The notes: generated from the sequence alone by a model not told the origin. A stretch of DNA of 30,417 nt from Sperchopsis tessellata (GCA_033557685.1 JAWQRN010000382.1:1-30417), one strand, 5' to 3'; numbered from the stretch's first letter, positions 9,374 to 19,726 are shown. Made by a program: numbers and translations.

Positions 9374-11052
9374 TCAGGCGGATTAGAAATAGAAAATGTT
9401 TTAAAAGCCTTTCATTTCATTACTGTACAACTGTTTGGTTAAGATTGCGTGCTGTTTGAAAAACAAGTTTAAATTCGTGCACAAAAATGAATCGTAATTA
9501 TTTCTATTGAATGAAAATAATATAAATTGCCGATGTAATAGATGCATATAGCAGAGTCGTAACTGTCAAACAAAACAACAAACATAAAATGATATAATCT
9601 TATAATTGGCCATTATTTTCGGAACAAACTATCGTAATATAATATTACTAAGCACAATACTATTGCAAGTTACTATAGGTAGACAGTAGCTAAGCAGTGT
9701 CTATGTACAAGAAAAGCAGTTTAAAGTGGGTGCATGCATGTATTTTTAGGTCAAGATTCACCATCATCACTCAACGATTATCAAAATATTTTCACTCAGA
9801 ATTTACGTGAGTTGATGATGTTCAATTAATTTACATTTACGAAATATCGTCCGGGGTACTCGGCATGGTCACGTTATTTAGATTTAGGTATAGGTTATTC
9901 CCGTCTGAACATCGTCAGTGTCAATAAAGGCATTGTTGAGGGAATGACATACCGAGCGCCCCGAACAATATTTCTTTATCTTCAGGAGTCTTACAACTTT
10001 TTCCTTTTAACTTTTTAGGTATGGTAGCAGGCGCTTACTGTGTCTTGTCACCACTTTATGCCACAGAAATATCACAGAAAGAGATTCGTGGCACATTGGG
10101 CTCCTTCACACAAATGATGATATCTTCCGGCATATTATTTGCTGCGGTGGTCAGTAAATACATTGAGATTTTTCATTTCACCATTGTCTGCGCAGTTGTC
10201 CCTGTCATGTTTGCTGTCGCATTCTTTTTCATGCCCGAATCTCCAGTATACCTTCTCAAGGCGAATAAAGAAGACGCTGCTCGACAATCCCTTATAAGAC
10301 TGCGAGGTGCACAGTATGATGTGGATGGTGAAATTCAAATCATAAAGGCAAGCCTGAAGGAGAACTCTGGTATAAACATGATAATTGTAAGAGAAAGTTT
10401 CAAGAAAACTGCTACGAGAAAGGCTTGCGTAATTGCATTTGGATTGATGACATTCAGAGTACTGTGTGGTATTGACGCCATAACTACGTATGCTTCCTAC
10501 AATTTCATCCAAGCTGGAGTGGCCCTCGACGAACAAACCAGCACCATTATTTTGGCGGTGATACAGACGATATCTGGCATATTCCAGTCAGTGGTTGTTG
10601 ATAAACTGGGAAGAAAAATCTTGCTGTTTATATCAGCTGTTGGCACGTTTATTTGTCTGACTCTTGTGGGTATCAGCATACTGCTTAAGGAACGGGAACT
10701 GATCGATCCTTCTGCCTTTGACGTCCTCGACTACATTCCCTTGATAGCGCTATGTATATTCTTGGTTTGTTATTCATTAGGGCTGGGGCCGATTCCCTGG
10801 ATGATCACAGGTGAAATATTTCCCCAAGAGATTAAAAGCGTCGCGTCCAGCTTCAGTGGATTTCTCAATTGGATATTATCGTTCGTTGTCATCAAAGTAT
10901 TTCTGATAGTCGTCACGAATTGGGGTCAGGATGTTATATTTCTAATATTCGCTCTCTGTTGTGCAATTGCTTCCGTTTTCATACACTTTCTCGTTCGCGA
11001 AACAAAAGGTAAGACGTTTGATGAAATTCAAAAAGATCTATCGCATTGGTAG
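5029..11052 (+). CDS. Tret1-like: Facilitated trehalose/sugar transporter Tret1-like, three coding exons
   Basis: Coding join is 5029-5137, 8943-9233, 10019-11052 (1434 nt, 477 residues). Both junctions are GT-AG and phase 1, giving Ala37 and Gly134. This is an MFS sugar porter, expected in the plasma membrane with 12 helices, moving trehalose or another sugar down its gradient, for example between fat body, haemolymph and tissues. Family motifs: WTS at 50-52, SDYVGRK at 94-100, GRFITG at 129-134, EISQKEIRG at 150-158, PESP at 206-209, DKLGRK at 328-333, GPIPW at 390-394, GEIFP at 398-402, ETKGK at 461-465. Length matches Tret1 proteins. Oddities: the TM7 motif, usually FQQLSGINA, reads FRVLCGIDA (279-287), and PETKGK reads RETKGK. 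The true substrate is not shown by sequence; many insects have large Tret1-like families. ATG 5029 has A at -3 and an in-frame TAA at 5008. Confidence 0.9.
5138..6325 (+). other. Intron 1, left part
   Basis: AT-rich intronic sequence between the GTAAGT donor and mariner element 2. Short open frames on both strands carry no recognisable motif. Nothing else is seen. Confidence 0.6.
6326..7889 (+). mobile_element. Mariner element 2, decayed, inside transporter intron 1
   Basis: Terminal repeats are present at both ends: 6326 onwards reads TCGGGTTGCCCAAAAAGTTA, and the inverted right end finishes at 7889. About 17 of 26 positions match, and both ends are flanked by TA (6324-6325 and 7890-7891). 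Between them lies a broken mariner transposase: FDIKDAPHSGRTVEV near 6610, TTREIAENLNIS near 6698, VPHEFK near 6799, LIDICESVLKR near 6838, then after a gap HIHQRKVMLSVWWDFRG near 7350, FHHDIARPHTGLVTRQKLLQ near 7505 and LPHPPYTPDLPPSHYYLF near 7578. The third catalytic position, normally Asp in PSDY, is His (PSHY). Multiple stops and an internal insertion make it inactive. Confidence 0.88.
6898..7304. other. Foreign insertion within mariner element 2
   Basis: Mariner homology stops after the VLKR region (about 6890) and resumes near 7305 with RKMA-type residues, but the family needs only about 130 bases here. Roughly 350-400 bases are therefore inserted. The block includes a run around 7045-7240 (GATCAAAAATACG..., GGAATTACCCCACACCG..., CCTCCATAGAAGGCTGGCC) that I do not recognise. 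It has no protein motif or clear terminal repeats. Its edges are approximate. Confidence 0.5.
7890..8942 (+). other. Intron 1, right part
   Basis: About 1 kb of AT-rich sequence ending in the acceptor TTTTTAG at 8942. A 66-codon open stretch near 8379-8588 has no recognised motif and starts just after a stop. Otherwise nothing is identified. Confidence 0.55.
8943..9233 (+). CDS. Tret1-like: Transporter coding exon 2: TM1 to TM3
   Basis: Acceptor TTTTTAG at 8942 and donor GTTAGT at 9234. Encodes residues 37-133 plus one base of Gly134. It covers the rest of TM1 with WTSQISPALL, the extracellular loop and TM2 (WVGSLMPLGAALL). The cytoplasmic signature SDYVGRK follows, then TM3 and GRFITG. A GTG at 8972 lies inside TM1 and is not a start. 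Confidence 0.9.
9234..10018 (+). other. Intron 2
   Basis: A 785-base intron, GTTAGT to CTTTTTAG. It holds a long TA tract at 9325-9369 and a weak hairpin near 9757-9820 (ATCATCACTCAACG against CGTGAGTTGATGAT). No mobile element is recognised. Confidence 0.75.
9325..9369. repeat. (AT)n microsatellite in intron 2
   Basis: About 22 uninterrupted AT units. Likely length-polymorphic and cruciform-prone. Confidence 0.95.
10019..11052 (+). CDS. Tret1-like: Transporter coding exon 3: TM4 to C-terminus
   Basis: Starts after CTTTTTAG; the first two bases GT complete Gly134. Encodes residues 135-477 and ends at TAG 11050-11052. It contains TM4 (MVAGAYCVLSPLY), PESP at the end of TM6, the large central cytoplasmic loop (about 210-265), TM7 with the unusual FRVLCGIDA, DKLGRK between TM8 and TM9, GPIPW and GEIFP at TM10, TM11-12, and the RETKGKTFDEIQ tail. 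The frame is uninterrupted for 343 codons, which argues for selection on the gene. Confidence 0.95.
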
Positions 11053-11454
11053 GATTTCATTTTTACATCGAATTCTTACCCTATGACTAACTGGATACTC
11101 GAGATAACAAGTTGTTTCACATCTGTGATATTTATCGTTCCTAAAATTACACTTTGTAGATACGTAACTAGATTCCAAAGATATTTTTAAGATAAAAATC
11201 AATTTTTATATTAATATTATCATTGAGATCGTGTTGCTATCTCCAGCGATCTTTCTTTGGGTAAGATATTTAGACAACTGCGCTTCAAGTATTTTTAATT
11301 TATTCCCATTATTAATAGTTAATGCAAACACTAGATAACCAGAGCAATAATACGTACTCACACACACACACTGCTTAAAACAATTAAGAGATGTTAAATT
11401 GTTGTACTCGAAACTTTTAGATATGAATATAAATGAAGTTTTTATAGTCAGGAA
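11053..11454 (+). other. Transporter 3' flank or UTR
   Basis: AT-rich non-coding sequence after the TAG. A short CA tract lies near 11358-11371. No AATAAA occurs close to the stop, so the 3' UTR may be long. Confidence 0.45.
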
Positions 11455-11965
11455 CACATTTACAGTTTTCCACGATGTTTGCTCGAGGTTTGTGGACGAA
11501 AATTATCATCCATAAAATTGAATCGTTCGCCCACAGCTGCTACGTACTTAAGAACAATAGATAGCAAAATCTCATCCAGATACATTTCATCTTGATTCGT
11601 CACTAAACATACTCGCTACCCCAGTCGTCACGAACCCAGCTCCTTTACTCCTACGTTTGCGGGCTCTTTTGTAATCTGCAATTAGTGGCCTTCTAGCATA
11701 TACAGTCACGTCTCGAAGACGATGTCTTGTAGTTCGCGTTGACACCAGCCTTTCAGTGACAGTGGCAAATTCGGTTCGAATCTAGGAAGCATTGAAATTT
11801 CAATTTCTACGTTCAAAGAACTAGAAGTAATTGTCATCTTTTGATCTTGTTAATGCTGGCAGACTTTGTCCTTATCGAGAAATTGCGCTTTGGCTCACTC
11901 TAAGAAATTGTACAAAATGTTGCTGTGCTTGACCACCTTTCAGTTGACCTATGGCTTTCCAGACA
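11455..11965 (-). mobile_element. Tc1-like transposase remnant (antisense)
   Basis: Read on the minus strand from about 11965 downwards: WKAIGQLKGGQAQQHFVQFL and RVSQSAISR (helix-turn-helix region, near 11950-11880), then VTERLVSTRTTRHRLRDV, YARRPLIADYKRARKRRSKG near 11705-11645, MFSDESR near 11605, and VGERFNFMDDNFRP near 11535-11480. The order matches Tc1-family transposases: DNA-binding domain, YARRP linker, first catalytic Asp in SDESR, second Asp in MDDN. Stops and frame changes are frequent, the final catalytic Glu region is missing and terminal repeats were not found. It is a truncated fossil just downstream of the transporter, possibly inside its 3' UTR. Confidence 0.7.
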
Positions 11966-12656
11966 ACTAATTCAGACAGATCATGATGATATCCAGCCAT
12001 TTTTAATTGCAGTAAAAGTGAAAATCACCACACTAGTAACTGGTAAATATCTTTTAGTGACGATCAGATTAAAACTGTAGGAACAAGCATGAAACTCGAC
12101 AATTCGTTCGATTTCTAGTTTAAAAGTGTATAGCACTTCAAATATGAACATATATGCAGGTGTTATGTTAACAGTAAGCTTTTTTATTATCATTTTTATG
12201 GAATATATTCATTTATTGTTTTAATCAGTGTAAATTAGATAATAGTATGAAATCGATGCGAAAACCTAGAATTTAAAAAAGTCGCTTTATATTATATATA
12301 ATTTTAGTTGATTTCATAATGTTCTAATTATAATTTGTATCCAGTTTTTGTGATGCTCTTATTTTTTTTTTATTTTTTAAATACAATATCTCCAATAAAG
12401 TTGTGTTTATACAATATCCGATTGTCTATTTATTTCCTATCTCAGACTTGTTTAAAATATAGCACGCACAACCTTGCAGTACGTGTTTTAATCTAGGGCG
12501 CGGATGGAATTTGCAGATCGTGGTGCGTGGGATAATGTGATTATTGTGAACAACTCGTGTGCCTAATGATAACTAGTAGAAAAGAACAGGACATACTCCT
12601 GGCCAATTAAATGTAACTTTTCTGTTTGATAAAGCCTAGTGTTGCGTTTTGTTTAT
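11966..12656. other. Unassigned AT-rich DNA
   Basis: No protein motif seen. It contains the candidate poly(A) site at 12394 and T-rich runs near 12361-12378, and ends at the left target-site duplication of the SINE. Confidence 0.5.
12394..12399 (+). promoter_or_regulatory. Candidate poly(A) signal for the transporter
   Basis: AATAAA followed within ten bases by a GT-rich stretch (GTTGTGTTT), a good poly(A) arrangement. If used by the transporter it implies a 3' UTR of about 1.35 kb that includes the Tc1 fossil. It could equally belong to nothing. Confidence 0.25.
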
Positions 12657-12949
12657 TTAACTTCGGCCTATTTTCACTGCTATGGACAATCATCGACACC
12701 AGGAATTAGGCTTCATCACCGGGGAATTTTGCCGCATCCAGTGTTCTAACTAGCATCTGGTTCTTTTACGTGCACGTGGTCTTAATTTTACCTAAAATAC
12801 ACGGGACCCATCGTTTTACGTCCCTCCCGGAAGACGAGCACTGCTAAGACTTTTCCCTAATCACAAAAAGCCGACCGTCTCTGGGACTCGAACCCGAGAC
12901 CCCACACTTAGTAGCCTGGTACTCAGTCACTGAGCTACAAAACGACTTA
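12657..12949 (-). mobile_element. tRNA-derived SINE with target-site duplications
   Basis: On the minus strand the element opens with a tRNA-like head. The pol III A box is TAGCTCAGTGACTGAGTA (about 12940-12923) and the B box is GGTTCGAGTCC (about 12894-12884). The head lacks a pairing acceptor stem. A body follows with GGGACGTAAAACGATGGGTC near 12825-12806, then an A/T-rich end near 12657. Flanking duplications fit retroposition: GTGTTGCGTTTTGTTTAT at 12639-12656 and the similar GAGTTGCTTTTGATTTA at 12950-12966, differing by a few changes. Length about 293 bases is normal for a SINE. I do not assign a named family. Confidence 0.8.
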
Positions 12950-12966
12950 GAGTTGCTTTTGATTTA

Positions 12967-15813
12967 CGTGGAAAGACTAAATTTAATTTTCAACAAAATG
13001 CAAATCATAAGGCCACTATAATCTACAATTTTAGATGACTGAGTTGTAGTATTAAAAATCATTATATCTGTTTTTAGGTGTAGCATACTTTCGTTTTAGA
13101 CAGCTAGTCATTTGCAGATTCTTTAATCTAAAATTGTTTTTTATAAATGTCATGTTCAGAAGTAGCCATGAAATTACCGAAAGGTGATTCAACTCGTTTA
13201 TTTTGACGATATTATAAATATGTTTTTTTGAATAATCAGTTTATAGAAAATCAGTTTACTGAAGGTGTTTGTATATATCCAATATAGTTTCAAGGTTATC
13301 TGCAAATCCGTTCTCGATAAAAATTTATTCGGCGATTTTTGAGCATGTAGTTTGAAAACTAACTATGTGACAAACTACAATGGCTGTGTGACAAACAATG
13401 GAGAGTACACCGTACACCGTGCATGTTTGTACACGGAAATTGTCAAGTTTAAAACACATTATTAGGAGCTGAAAAAGTGAACTAATTTATCTTATCGTAA
13501 AATAGAATATATAATATTATGCTTTGGAATTACAGTGGAAATGTTCAAGTACTCCACCACCTTCCGGTCCTAGCTGTAAACCAATCTCTCCATAATTACA
13601 GCCTTAATCTGATCTGGCTACATCCCTTTATTAAAAAAAAAAACAGCCAACGTCACCATGATCCCCAATTATCGAAAATACCCACGCTTTCCCGATTCAT
13701 ACCGATCCACCACTCCATTCACTGATGACGTGGTCATTTATACTCCTTCCCTTTTTTATTTTTGAAATGCAATAAAATGTTTCAAATAAAAATCTCACTA
13801 AACTATTCATTTAATTTTAAGCACATGACCAGAACATAAATTTAAGGTATTAAATAATGTGGTTGGGAATTCTATAAGAATAATTATTAAGTACAAATAA
13901 AAAAAAACACCATAAATACTAGAAACACAAGAACAGAAGAAAGTAGGTATTTTGTACACAAGTTCACGTTATTCAAGTACCTACATACCTATAGTCGTAC
14001 GTATACTGCAGAAAAGGCAATTAAGGCGAGGTAGTTTATTTATTAATATATTTTTCATAATATAATAGTGTCATACATACTCTTAACAACCTTTTGTTGC
14101 CGTTTAAGCAATTTTAGACGTGAACGTCATTCAAAGAATTCCAAATATGAAAATCGGATAAGAAGAAGACGACGGATAAGAAGAAGAAGAAGAAGTGTGG
14201 CTAGTTTTTGCTCCCAGCTGCTTCTTTAATACCTACCTACCAAGTTACAAGTAACTCCAGCTCTTTGTTCGTGCTATGGTCAGCTCAGTCCTCAGCTATT
14301 TTGACTGGTCGTTGTTTGTACGTATTCTGCAGGTATTTTAGTTTTATTGTACTCATTCTCTCGATAAGAGGTCATACACTGAAATCATTTCTAAAGCATT
14401 TTCTGATTAATATATTAGTGGGAAGGATAAATAAGCGACAGGAGTAGATAGAAGAGCAAAGCTAGTGAAATGCTCAAGTGTGGAGCAGAACACATAAATT
14501 AAGGATGGCATTCGCCACATTTGCGAGATCAATTCAGTCACGTTTTCTCCGGCATTCTATAATTTCAGCAGAATTTCAACACACTTTTCTCAAAAATATC
14601 TTAAGGAAGGCATCTTATCATGTAGCCTTCTTTCTTGGCGATCGTTTTTCTTATCAAATTGTAACACTTGTTATATAGAACTAAACTGTTTTATTGAAAT
14701 TGTTAAGCGACAAAGAGGTGTTTCCGTTTCTGCATTCCCCAGATTTTTGATTAAGCGTTTGATCTGCAAACACCAAGTAAAAGTAATAATCCTATGAATG
14801 CGATGTATGATCGTTTAATTCTTTTTTTGTAATGGCTATATTTTTAATACGCCGTGTTTCTAACTTCAACTTCAAATGCTCCCTAGTTGTAGTAGCGGTG
14901 CTTATATATACATACAAGAATAATACTGGAATCATCGACTGCGTTCGGTATTTTTCTAGAATAGTCGATTGGCCGAGAGATCGCTTCGAATCCAATTAGC
15001 AAATCGTAAGTATCAGTCGCCTTTTTATTTTATATGAATTTCATCATAAATAATATGTTTGCTATAAAACAAGTTTGATACTTAGTTTGAATTGTATTTT
15101 GTACCCGTACAAATTTATTGATTCATTTTGTACGTCTGTACGATGGTCGCAGCATATTCCTAGCGAATAATGTTACATCAACATATTTAAAATAATTCTG
15201 AGAACCAAAAACCAAGTAAAGATCCAAGTCGCCATCATAGAGCAGCCACAGTGAAATAAAAGTTTATCAACTTTGTCTTCCAAGTTGTGGAAATTATGGA
15301 TTTTAAACGTAGGAAGTGATGGTTTTACAAGTAATGGAAAAGATGATTTTAAAATGACCGAGGTAGTGGCTATTTTCCATTTAGTTCGTGGTCAACTTAG
15401 AGAGGCCACGCAGCCATATGTATTTGTAAGTATATAAATGGCCCACTTGGCGATTTGGACGATTCATGGTTACTCACATGTTCGACGTAAATAGCAATAA
15501 ATATAGTGTGTCGATTGAGATTTATGTATTATATTTGCTTATTAAAACTTTTATTAGATTTATAGTAAAATGGAATGAAAATTCTCAGAATGACGTCGTC
15601 CTTCCTCACATAGTTGTAATTCTTTGATACGATAACATTTGGAATGATACATCTCTGTATTAGTTGCATCTTGGTAATTTTTTTAGTGTCATTAAATATG
15701 GGCCGGTCCTGGCTTAAAGCTAAATGGTAAACGTATTGCAAAGGAATGAAAGTAGTAATGCCGGTTTGTTGCCATGCTCACTCACTCACTTAGATATATA
15801 CTCTCCTCCATCA
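12967..15813. other. Intergenic DNA, nothing recognised
   Basis: About 2.8 kb of AT-rich sequence with only short frames and no recognised protein motif. It contains a GAA-rich tract near 14155-14195 and an A run near 13632. I saw no element ends or exons. Confidence 0.5.
14155..14195. repeat. Degenerate AAG-rich tandem repeat
   Basis: CGGATAAGAAGAAGA occurs twice in tandem, the second copy extended by further AAG units. Simple repeat. Confidence 0.85.
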
Positions 15814-15859
15814 ACACACACACACACACACACACCACACAGCATACACACACACACCA
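15814..15859. repeat. (CA)n microsatellite, interrupted
   Basis: Eleven CA units to about 15835, then interrupted CACAC blocks to 15859. Confidence 0.9.
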
Positions 15860-16269
15860 CTATTTAGGTACAACAACGTATGTATCTGCACTTCTTCAAT
15901 TATCTGGTTGGAACGAACGAGACTGGCTTTTCGCTGAACCTCCCTCCTATGCTTCTTTGGTCTCTTCATCGAGTTGCTTGCGTCCGTGGCTCAACACACC
16001 CGACAAAAAACCCGTAAATGAATTTAATTCTCAAAATAAAAAACAACCGATCGTTAAAGTCATGAAGGTAGGTTGCTGTACGAGAGTCTGCAACTCTCAA
16101 GCGGATATCACATCAACAAAATATTTGCTTTCTAGTGGTCTGAAAGGACGATCGTAAATATTTTGGTTAATGTCTTATAAGCCCCACGTATGTGAGATTG
16201 ATTGGACGGTCAATTTTCAGATCACCTTTATTTCCTATTTTTGTGGATTAAAATTAACGTTGCATACTT
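15860..16269. other. Unassigned DNA
   Basis: A GC-richer patch at about 15900-16010 has an open + frame (…RDWLFAEPPSYASL…) that matches nothing I know. A possible donor (AAGGTAGGT near 16067) is present but no partner exon. Not called as a gene. Confidence 0.35.
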
Positions 16270-17350
16270 CCAAAATGCTTAAGGTATTAGTGCAGCTAGA
16301 ACTGTATATATCTTCTCTCCAGTCATTTTTATTAAGTCATTCGTTATCTTCTCTTCTCCTGGTGCATTTCCACACTTCACACGAACATCTGCAGGTAAAA
16401 TTGGTAGAATGTCTCCCTTAGGAAAGATGTTTATATGGTCACGTTCATCTCGATATAATTCTAGATGAAACATTCTAGCCACTTCAAGAAATTCCACTCT
16501 ATCGTCAAATTTTCCACCGTTTTCAGATCTGATGGCTATTATTTGCTGTTTTCTAATCATAATTCTCCGTTTCATCTGTATGTAGTACCCCAGACTGTGG
16601 CTTCATAGTTGTATCTTCTAACATTTTTCTGTATTGGCTTTTTAATAGTCTTTTAAAGTTCTACATACTCTATATTCTGCCTTCCTGTCAACTTTACGTT
16701 TTATTATGTTCGAAAATTTTCAATTTCTTTTTACAATTGGAAGTTCCACCTATGTTTCTGGTCATATCTGTTATTATATTGGCATCATTGTATTCTTCTT
16801 TGGTAGCAAATCTGCTGTTAAGGTCAAATTGATTAGATGTTAGATGACCCAAGTTAATTTTTCTGCCACCGCTAGTATTTGTAAACTTTCTAATTTTACA
16901 TTTAAATATATTCTACATCTAAGTATCAAATCGGTTGAAAATGGTGCAATTCTGAATGATGGCTTTTTTATTAGTGAGTATGCAATCAATCTCGTTCTTG
17001 GTGTTGTTAGAACCTTGCCAGATCCATTTTTACAATGTTTTCGTGGCAAATATTGCTATTGCTGTGGCTCTTTGCTTCTGCATGTTCTACAGCAATTGCC
17101 TCGTTCACATCTCCTTTCAAAGTCGAATACACCTACAACCTGAAGTCACGGTTGTTTTTCTCCTACTTTTGTATATTGAAATCTACGAAAATGATCTCAA
17201 CATGTGCATTTGAATTCTCATGAAGATACGTCAGCTCTTCATAGATTTCTTCGATCGTCTTATCAGAATATATATTTATTGGGAAGGATATACTTGTAGA
17301 ATGTGACGTTTATACCGATGAGGGATTTTTATTTCAAAAACATGTGTTCC
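16270..17350 (-). mobile_element. RTE-like LINE remnant, endonuclease and start of RT (antisense)
   Basis: Read from high to low coordinates on the minus strand: HILQVY near 17300, then DKTIEEIYEELTYLHENSNA and HVEIIFVDFN (17260-17178; the DFN of the APE-type endonuclease), KNEIDCILTNKKAII (about 17003-16955, a C-terminal endonuclease landmark), FNRFDT, FATKEEYNDANI, and finally an RT-proximal GNAPGEEKITNDLIKM (about 16375-16325, usually NGKAPGEDGI). This order matches the APE-RT polyprotein of RTE-type LINEs, often annotated in insects as craniofacial development protein 2-like. The frame breaks repeatedly and the RT palm domain is absent, so it is a dead fragment. Confidence 0.78.
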
Positions 17351-18613
17351 CTTTTCAGTTGAATGAGCTCTTCTCATTTATTTCTGACTTTGTTCATATC
17401 TATGACCTTCCGTGAATTTTTTCCAGGTGTATTTGGTTTGCTTCGCTGTGCGGTATAATTATGTGTACACGTTTAATAATGTTTGGCAACTATTTATACT
17501 CCTCGGATTCTTAGCACCCTCTGACTTCTTACTGGGGGGCGAATCAATCCTACGGAGAATGAGGACTGTGATTTTATTCTATCATTTTGGAGGTTAGAGG
17601 CATTCACTCGTAATGCTGATTTACTGTGGGTCGACAAGTTTAATAACGGCTGTTATTATCAATATGGAGAACACAGTCGCCGTTGATAAGTCTCTCTTAA
17701 TGGAAAACATACGTTTCCCTTGTGCACGTTCTTCCGCCATCTTGTGTCGTTGGCACTTTGCATGTCATCAAGAGCTGAGCTCCTACCCAACATATCTAGG
17801 TAACATTTGCTTAATTGGCTCCCGGAGATGTACGTATTGGGTGAATATAGTCACTGTATTGTCTAATCATATTTCGTATTATTATTATTATATAATATGT
17901 AATAAACTATGAAAAATATAGACTAGGTGTCATATAATGTAGTCTTGTGACCCTTCACAAAGTTATTAAATTAAATTGTAACTAAACAGTTGGCGGATTT
18001 GCATTAACATTAGGGAAACTATAGCTCATATGATAGTAGTGAAGTTATTAAGAGACTTCAATGCAACTTGATGCACAAACCTTCAAATTTGAATTTGCAC
18101 TTAGAAGAGCCTGTTAGTATTTTAGTCGATAAATATAGTCTTGTTGATTTTATTGTTTACATATTTTTTGTTTGGGAAAATATACATCTCTATAAAATGG
18201 TGCGTTTGATTTGTTAAAGTTCTAAAGGTCCATGAATTTCTCCAGAAACATATAAATGTATAGATGAGTAAAAAGTTAGCAAAGCCAAACGCAAAATCGG
18301 TTAATGGTTATAAATGAAACGGAAACACAACCGCATCGACGAGGAGGACCGCAAAGAAAGGACATTGACACAAGACCTATGGCATTAACTTAATATTGAT
18401 GTTTTATTTTTAGTTTAGTAGCTCTGATGGTTGTGATATAACATAACCAGTAAAAGTAAACACGTTGCCGAAGTCCAACTTTTTTTATATTTTTTTTGCG
18501 TATACTTGGATATCAACGGTTATCTGTTGTTAAATGTTACTTTTCCTTTCTCAAGATCGCAAACTAAATCTCGGATTTTTATGGATCGTGCCTTATTTTA
18601 GTTGTCTATGCTG

Positions 18614-18614
<1 letters not shown>
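17351..18614. other. Mostly unassigned DNA with a possible mariner scrap
   Basis: At about 17498-17550 the + strand reads LAPSDFLLGGE, preceded by TATACTCCT (YTP in another frame). This resembles the YSPDLAPSDFLL motif around the last catalytic Asp of mariner transposases. The match is only about a dozen residues and could be chance. The rest of the stretch holds no recognisable feature. Confidence 0.3.

Positions 18615-18656
<42 letters not shown>
18615..18656. repeat. (TA)n microsatellite
   Basis: Twenty-one uninterrupted TA units. Confidence 0.95.
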
Positions 18657-18659
<3 letters not shown>

Positions 18660-19084
18660 TTATAGATAATTAAAAAGTAAATTTAAGACAAGAATATAGA
18701 TTATGTAGAAGTTTCAAAAACCATTAAAAAAGGAATCAAGGAAGATAAAACTATGAAGCCACACACCGGGTGATAGAGCAGCATAGGTGCTACATACAAG
18801 TGACATTTAATGATATAAGGTGAATATCGGATGGAAGAAACTCCGGAGTACATCAAGGATGCTATCCGCCGGAAGAATCGACTAGGCAGAAGACAACAGG
18901 TAATCGGATCCGAGTAAGACTGGATGAGGAGGAATAACGCTAGCAAACTAAAATAGTGACACTTCAAGGAAACAGTATCTTTAACGTAGCAAACGCCTTA
19001 ACGAAGAAGAAGACCACCAATCCCAACCCCATGTAGAAAGAGGTCTGGTTCGCACAGACTACAAAGCAGTGGCTCCAGAGAACC

Positions 19085-19116
19085 ATGACAGAGAGAACCA
19101 TGACAGAGAAGTCCGA
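19085..19116. repeat. Short tandem duplication inside the Jockey-like LINE
   Basis: The unit GAACCATGACAGAGA occurs twice in tandem. It is probably a local slippage event in the dead element. Confidence 0.7.
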
Positions 19117-19271
19117 GCCACAGCGAAAATGAGAGACCGACAACTCCCAGAGAAATCAAGAAATTAATCTCTAGGACCAAGCTCAAGAAAGCCTCAGGAT
19201 CAAAAACATACTACTAAAAAACCTACCCAGGAAAGCAATAGTACAGATTACATAAATTGTTAACTCATGTC

Positions 19272-19495
19272 CGACGGCCACGAGTTAGTCGGGGTATTAG
19301 AGCGGTGTTTTTCGCTTGTGGTGGTTAAGTAGGCTTCCGCGTGGTCAGTACTTGGATGGATGACCTTCCCACTCTCACTTACTTGTGGTCCGCGCCATAA
19401 TGGGCTTGATTCCGGCGAGGGGGACTTCACTCCCAACACAAAGGACCCTTCCTGTGCCAAGGTGCACGGGACGGGCCCATTAAAAATAATAAAAT
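19272..19495 (+). mobile_element. 5S-rRNA-derived SINE (SINE3-type) with target-site duplication
   Basis: The head resembles 5S rRNA. GGTTAAGTAGGCTTCCGCG corresponds to box A and the intermediate element, and GTCAGTACTTGGATGGATGA to box C, the internal pol III promoter of 5S genes. About 50 bases of 5S-like sequence precede box A, as expected. A non-5S body follows, ending in a TTAAAAATAATAAAAT tail. The octamer CTCATGTC is present on both sides (19264-19271 and 19496-19503), a clean target-site duplication. The host sequence on both sides is the Jockey-like LINE, so the SINE inserted after that LINE. About 224 bases, + strand. Confidence 0.82.
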
Positions 19496-19726
19496 CTCAT
19501 GTCTGAATATGTGCAATTTTCTTACGGTATGGAATACTGCATTAGTCAGAGCGATAACAAAGGTCATCAAGGATAGCAAGTATTCCCACAGAAATCATCA
19601 TTCTGTTACCATCCCGAGTAAATTCCTCAAGGTAGTACTGTTCAAGAGGATCAAGAACTACGTCTAAGAGAACGGCATCATGATGGAGGAGCTGTTTGGA
19701 TTTAGAGAGAAGAGATCGACATCACC

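Noticed and set aside
10135..10536. Long minus-strand open frame of 133 codons
   Set aside because: It lies opposite the conserved transporter exon and has no recognisable motif; it is a shadow of that exon.
12880..12949. A tRNA gene on the minus strand, because of good A and B boxes
   Set aside because: There is no paired acceptor stem or clean anticodon arm, the sequence continues into a SINE body, and target-site duplications flank the whole unit.
15774..16157. 127-codon + frame starting near the CA microsatellite
   Set aside because: Much of its length is microsatellite-encoded His/Thr, and the remainder matches no family.
16844..17213. Overlapping + strand frames of 60-100 codons
   Set aside because: They are opposite-strand shadows of the RTE-like endonuclease region, which carries the real motifs.
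18701..18967. 88-codon minus-strand frame
   Set aside because: It is antisense to the Jockey-like linker region (PEYIKDAIRRKNRL), with no motif of its own.
19272..19380. A functional 5S rRNA gene
   Set aside because: Only the internal promoter elements are well matched, the 5' and 3' ends do not pair like 5S, and a SINE body, tail and target duplication follow.
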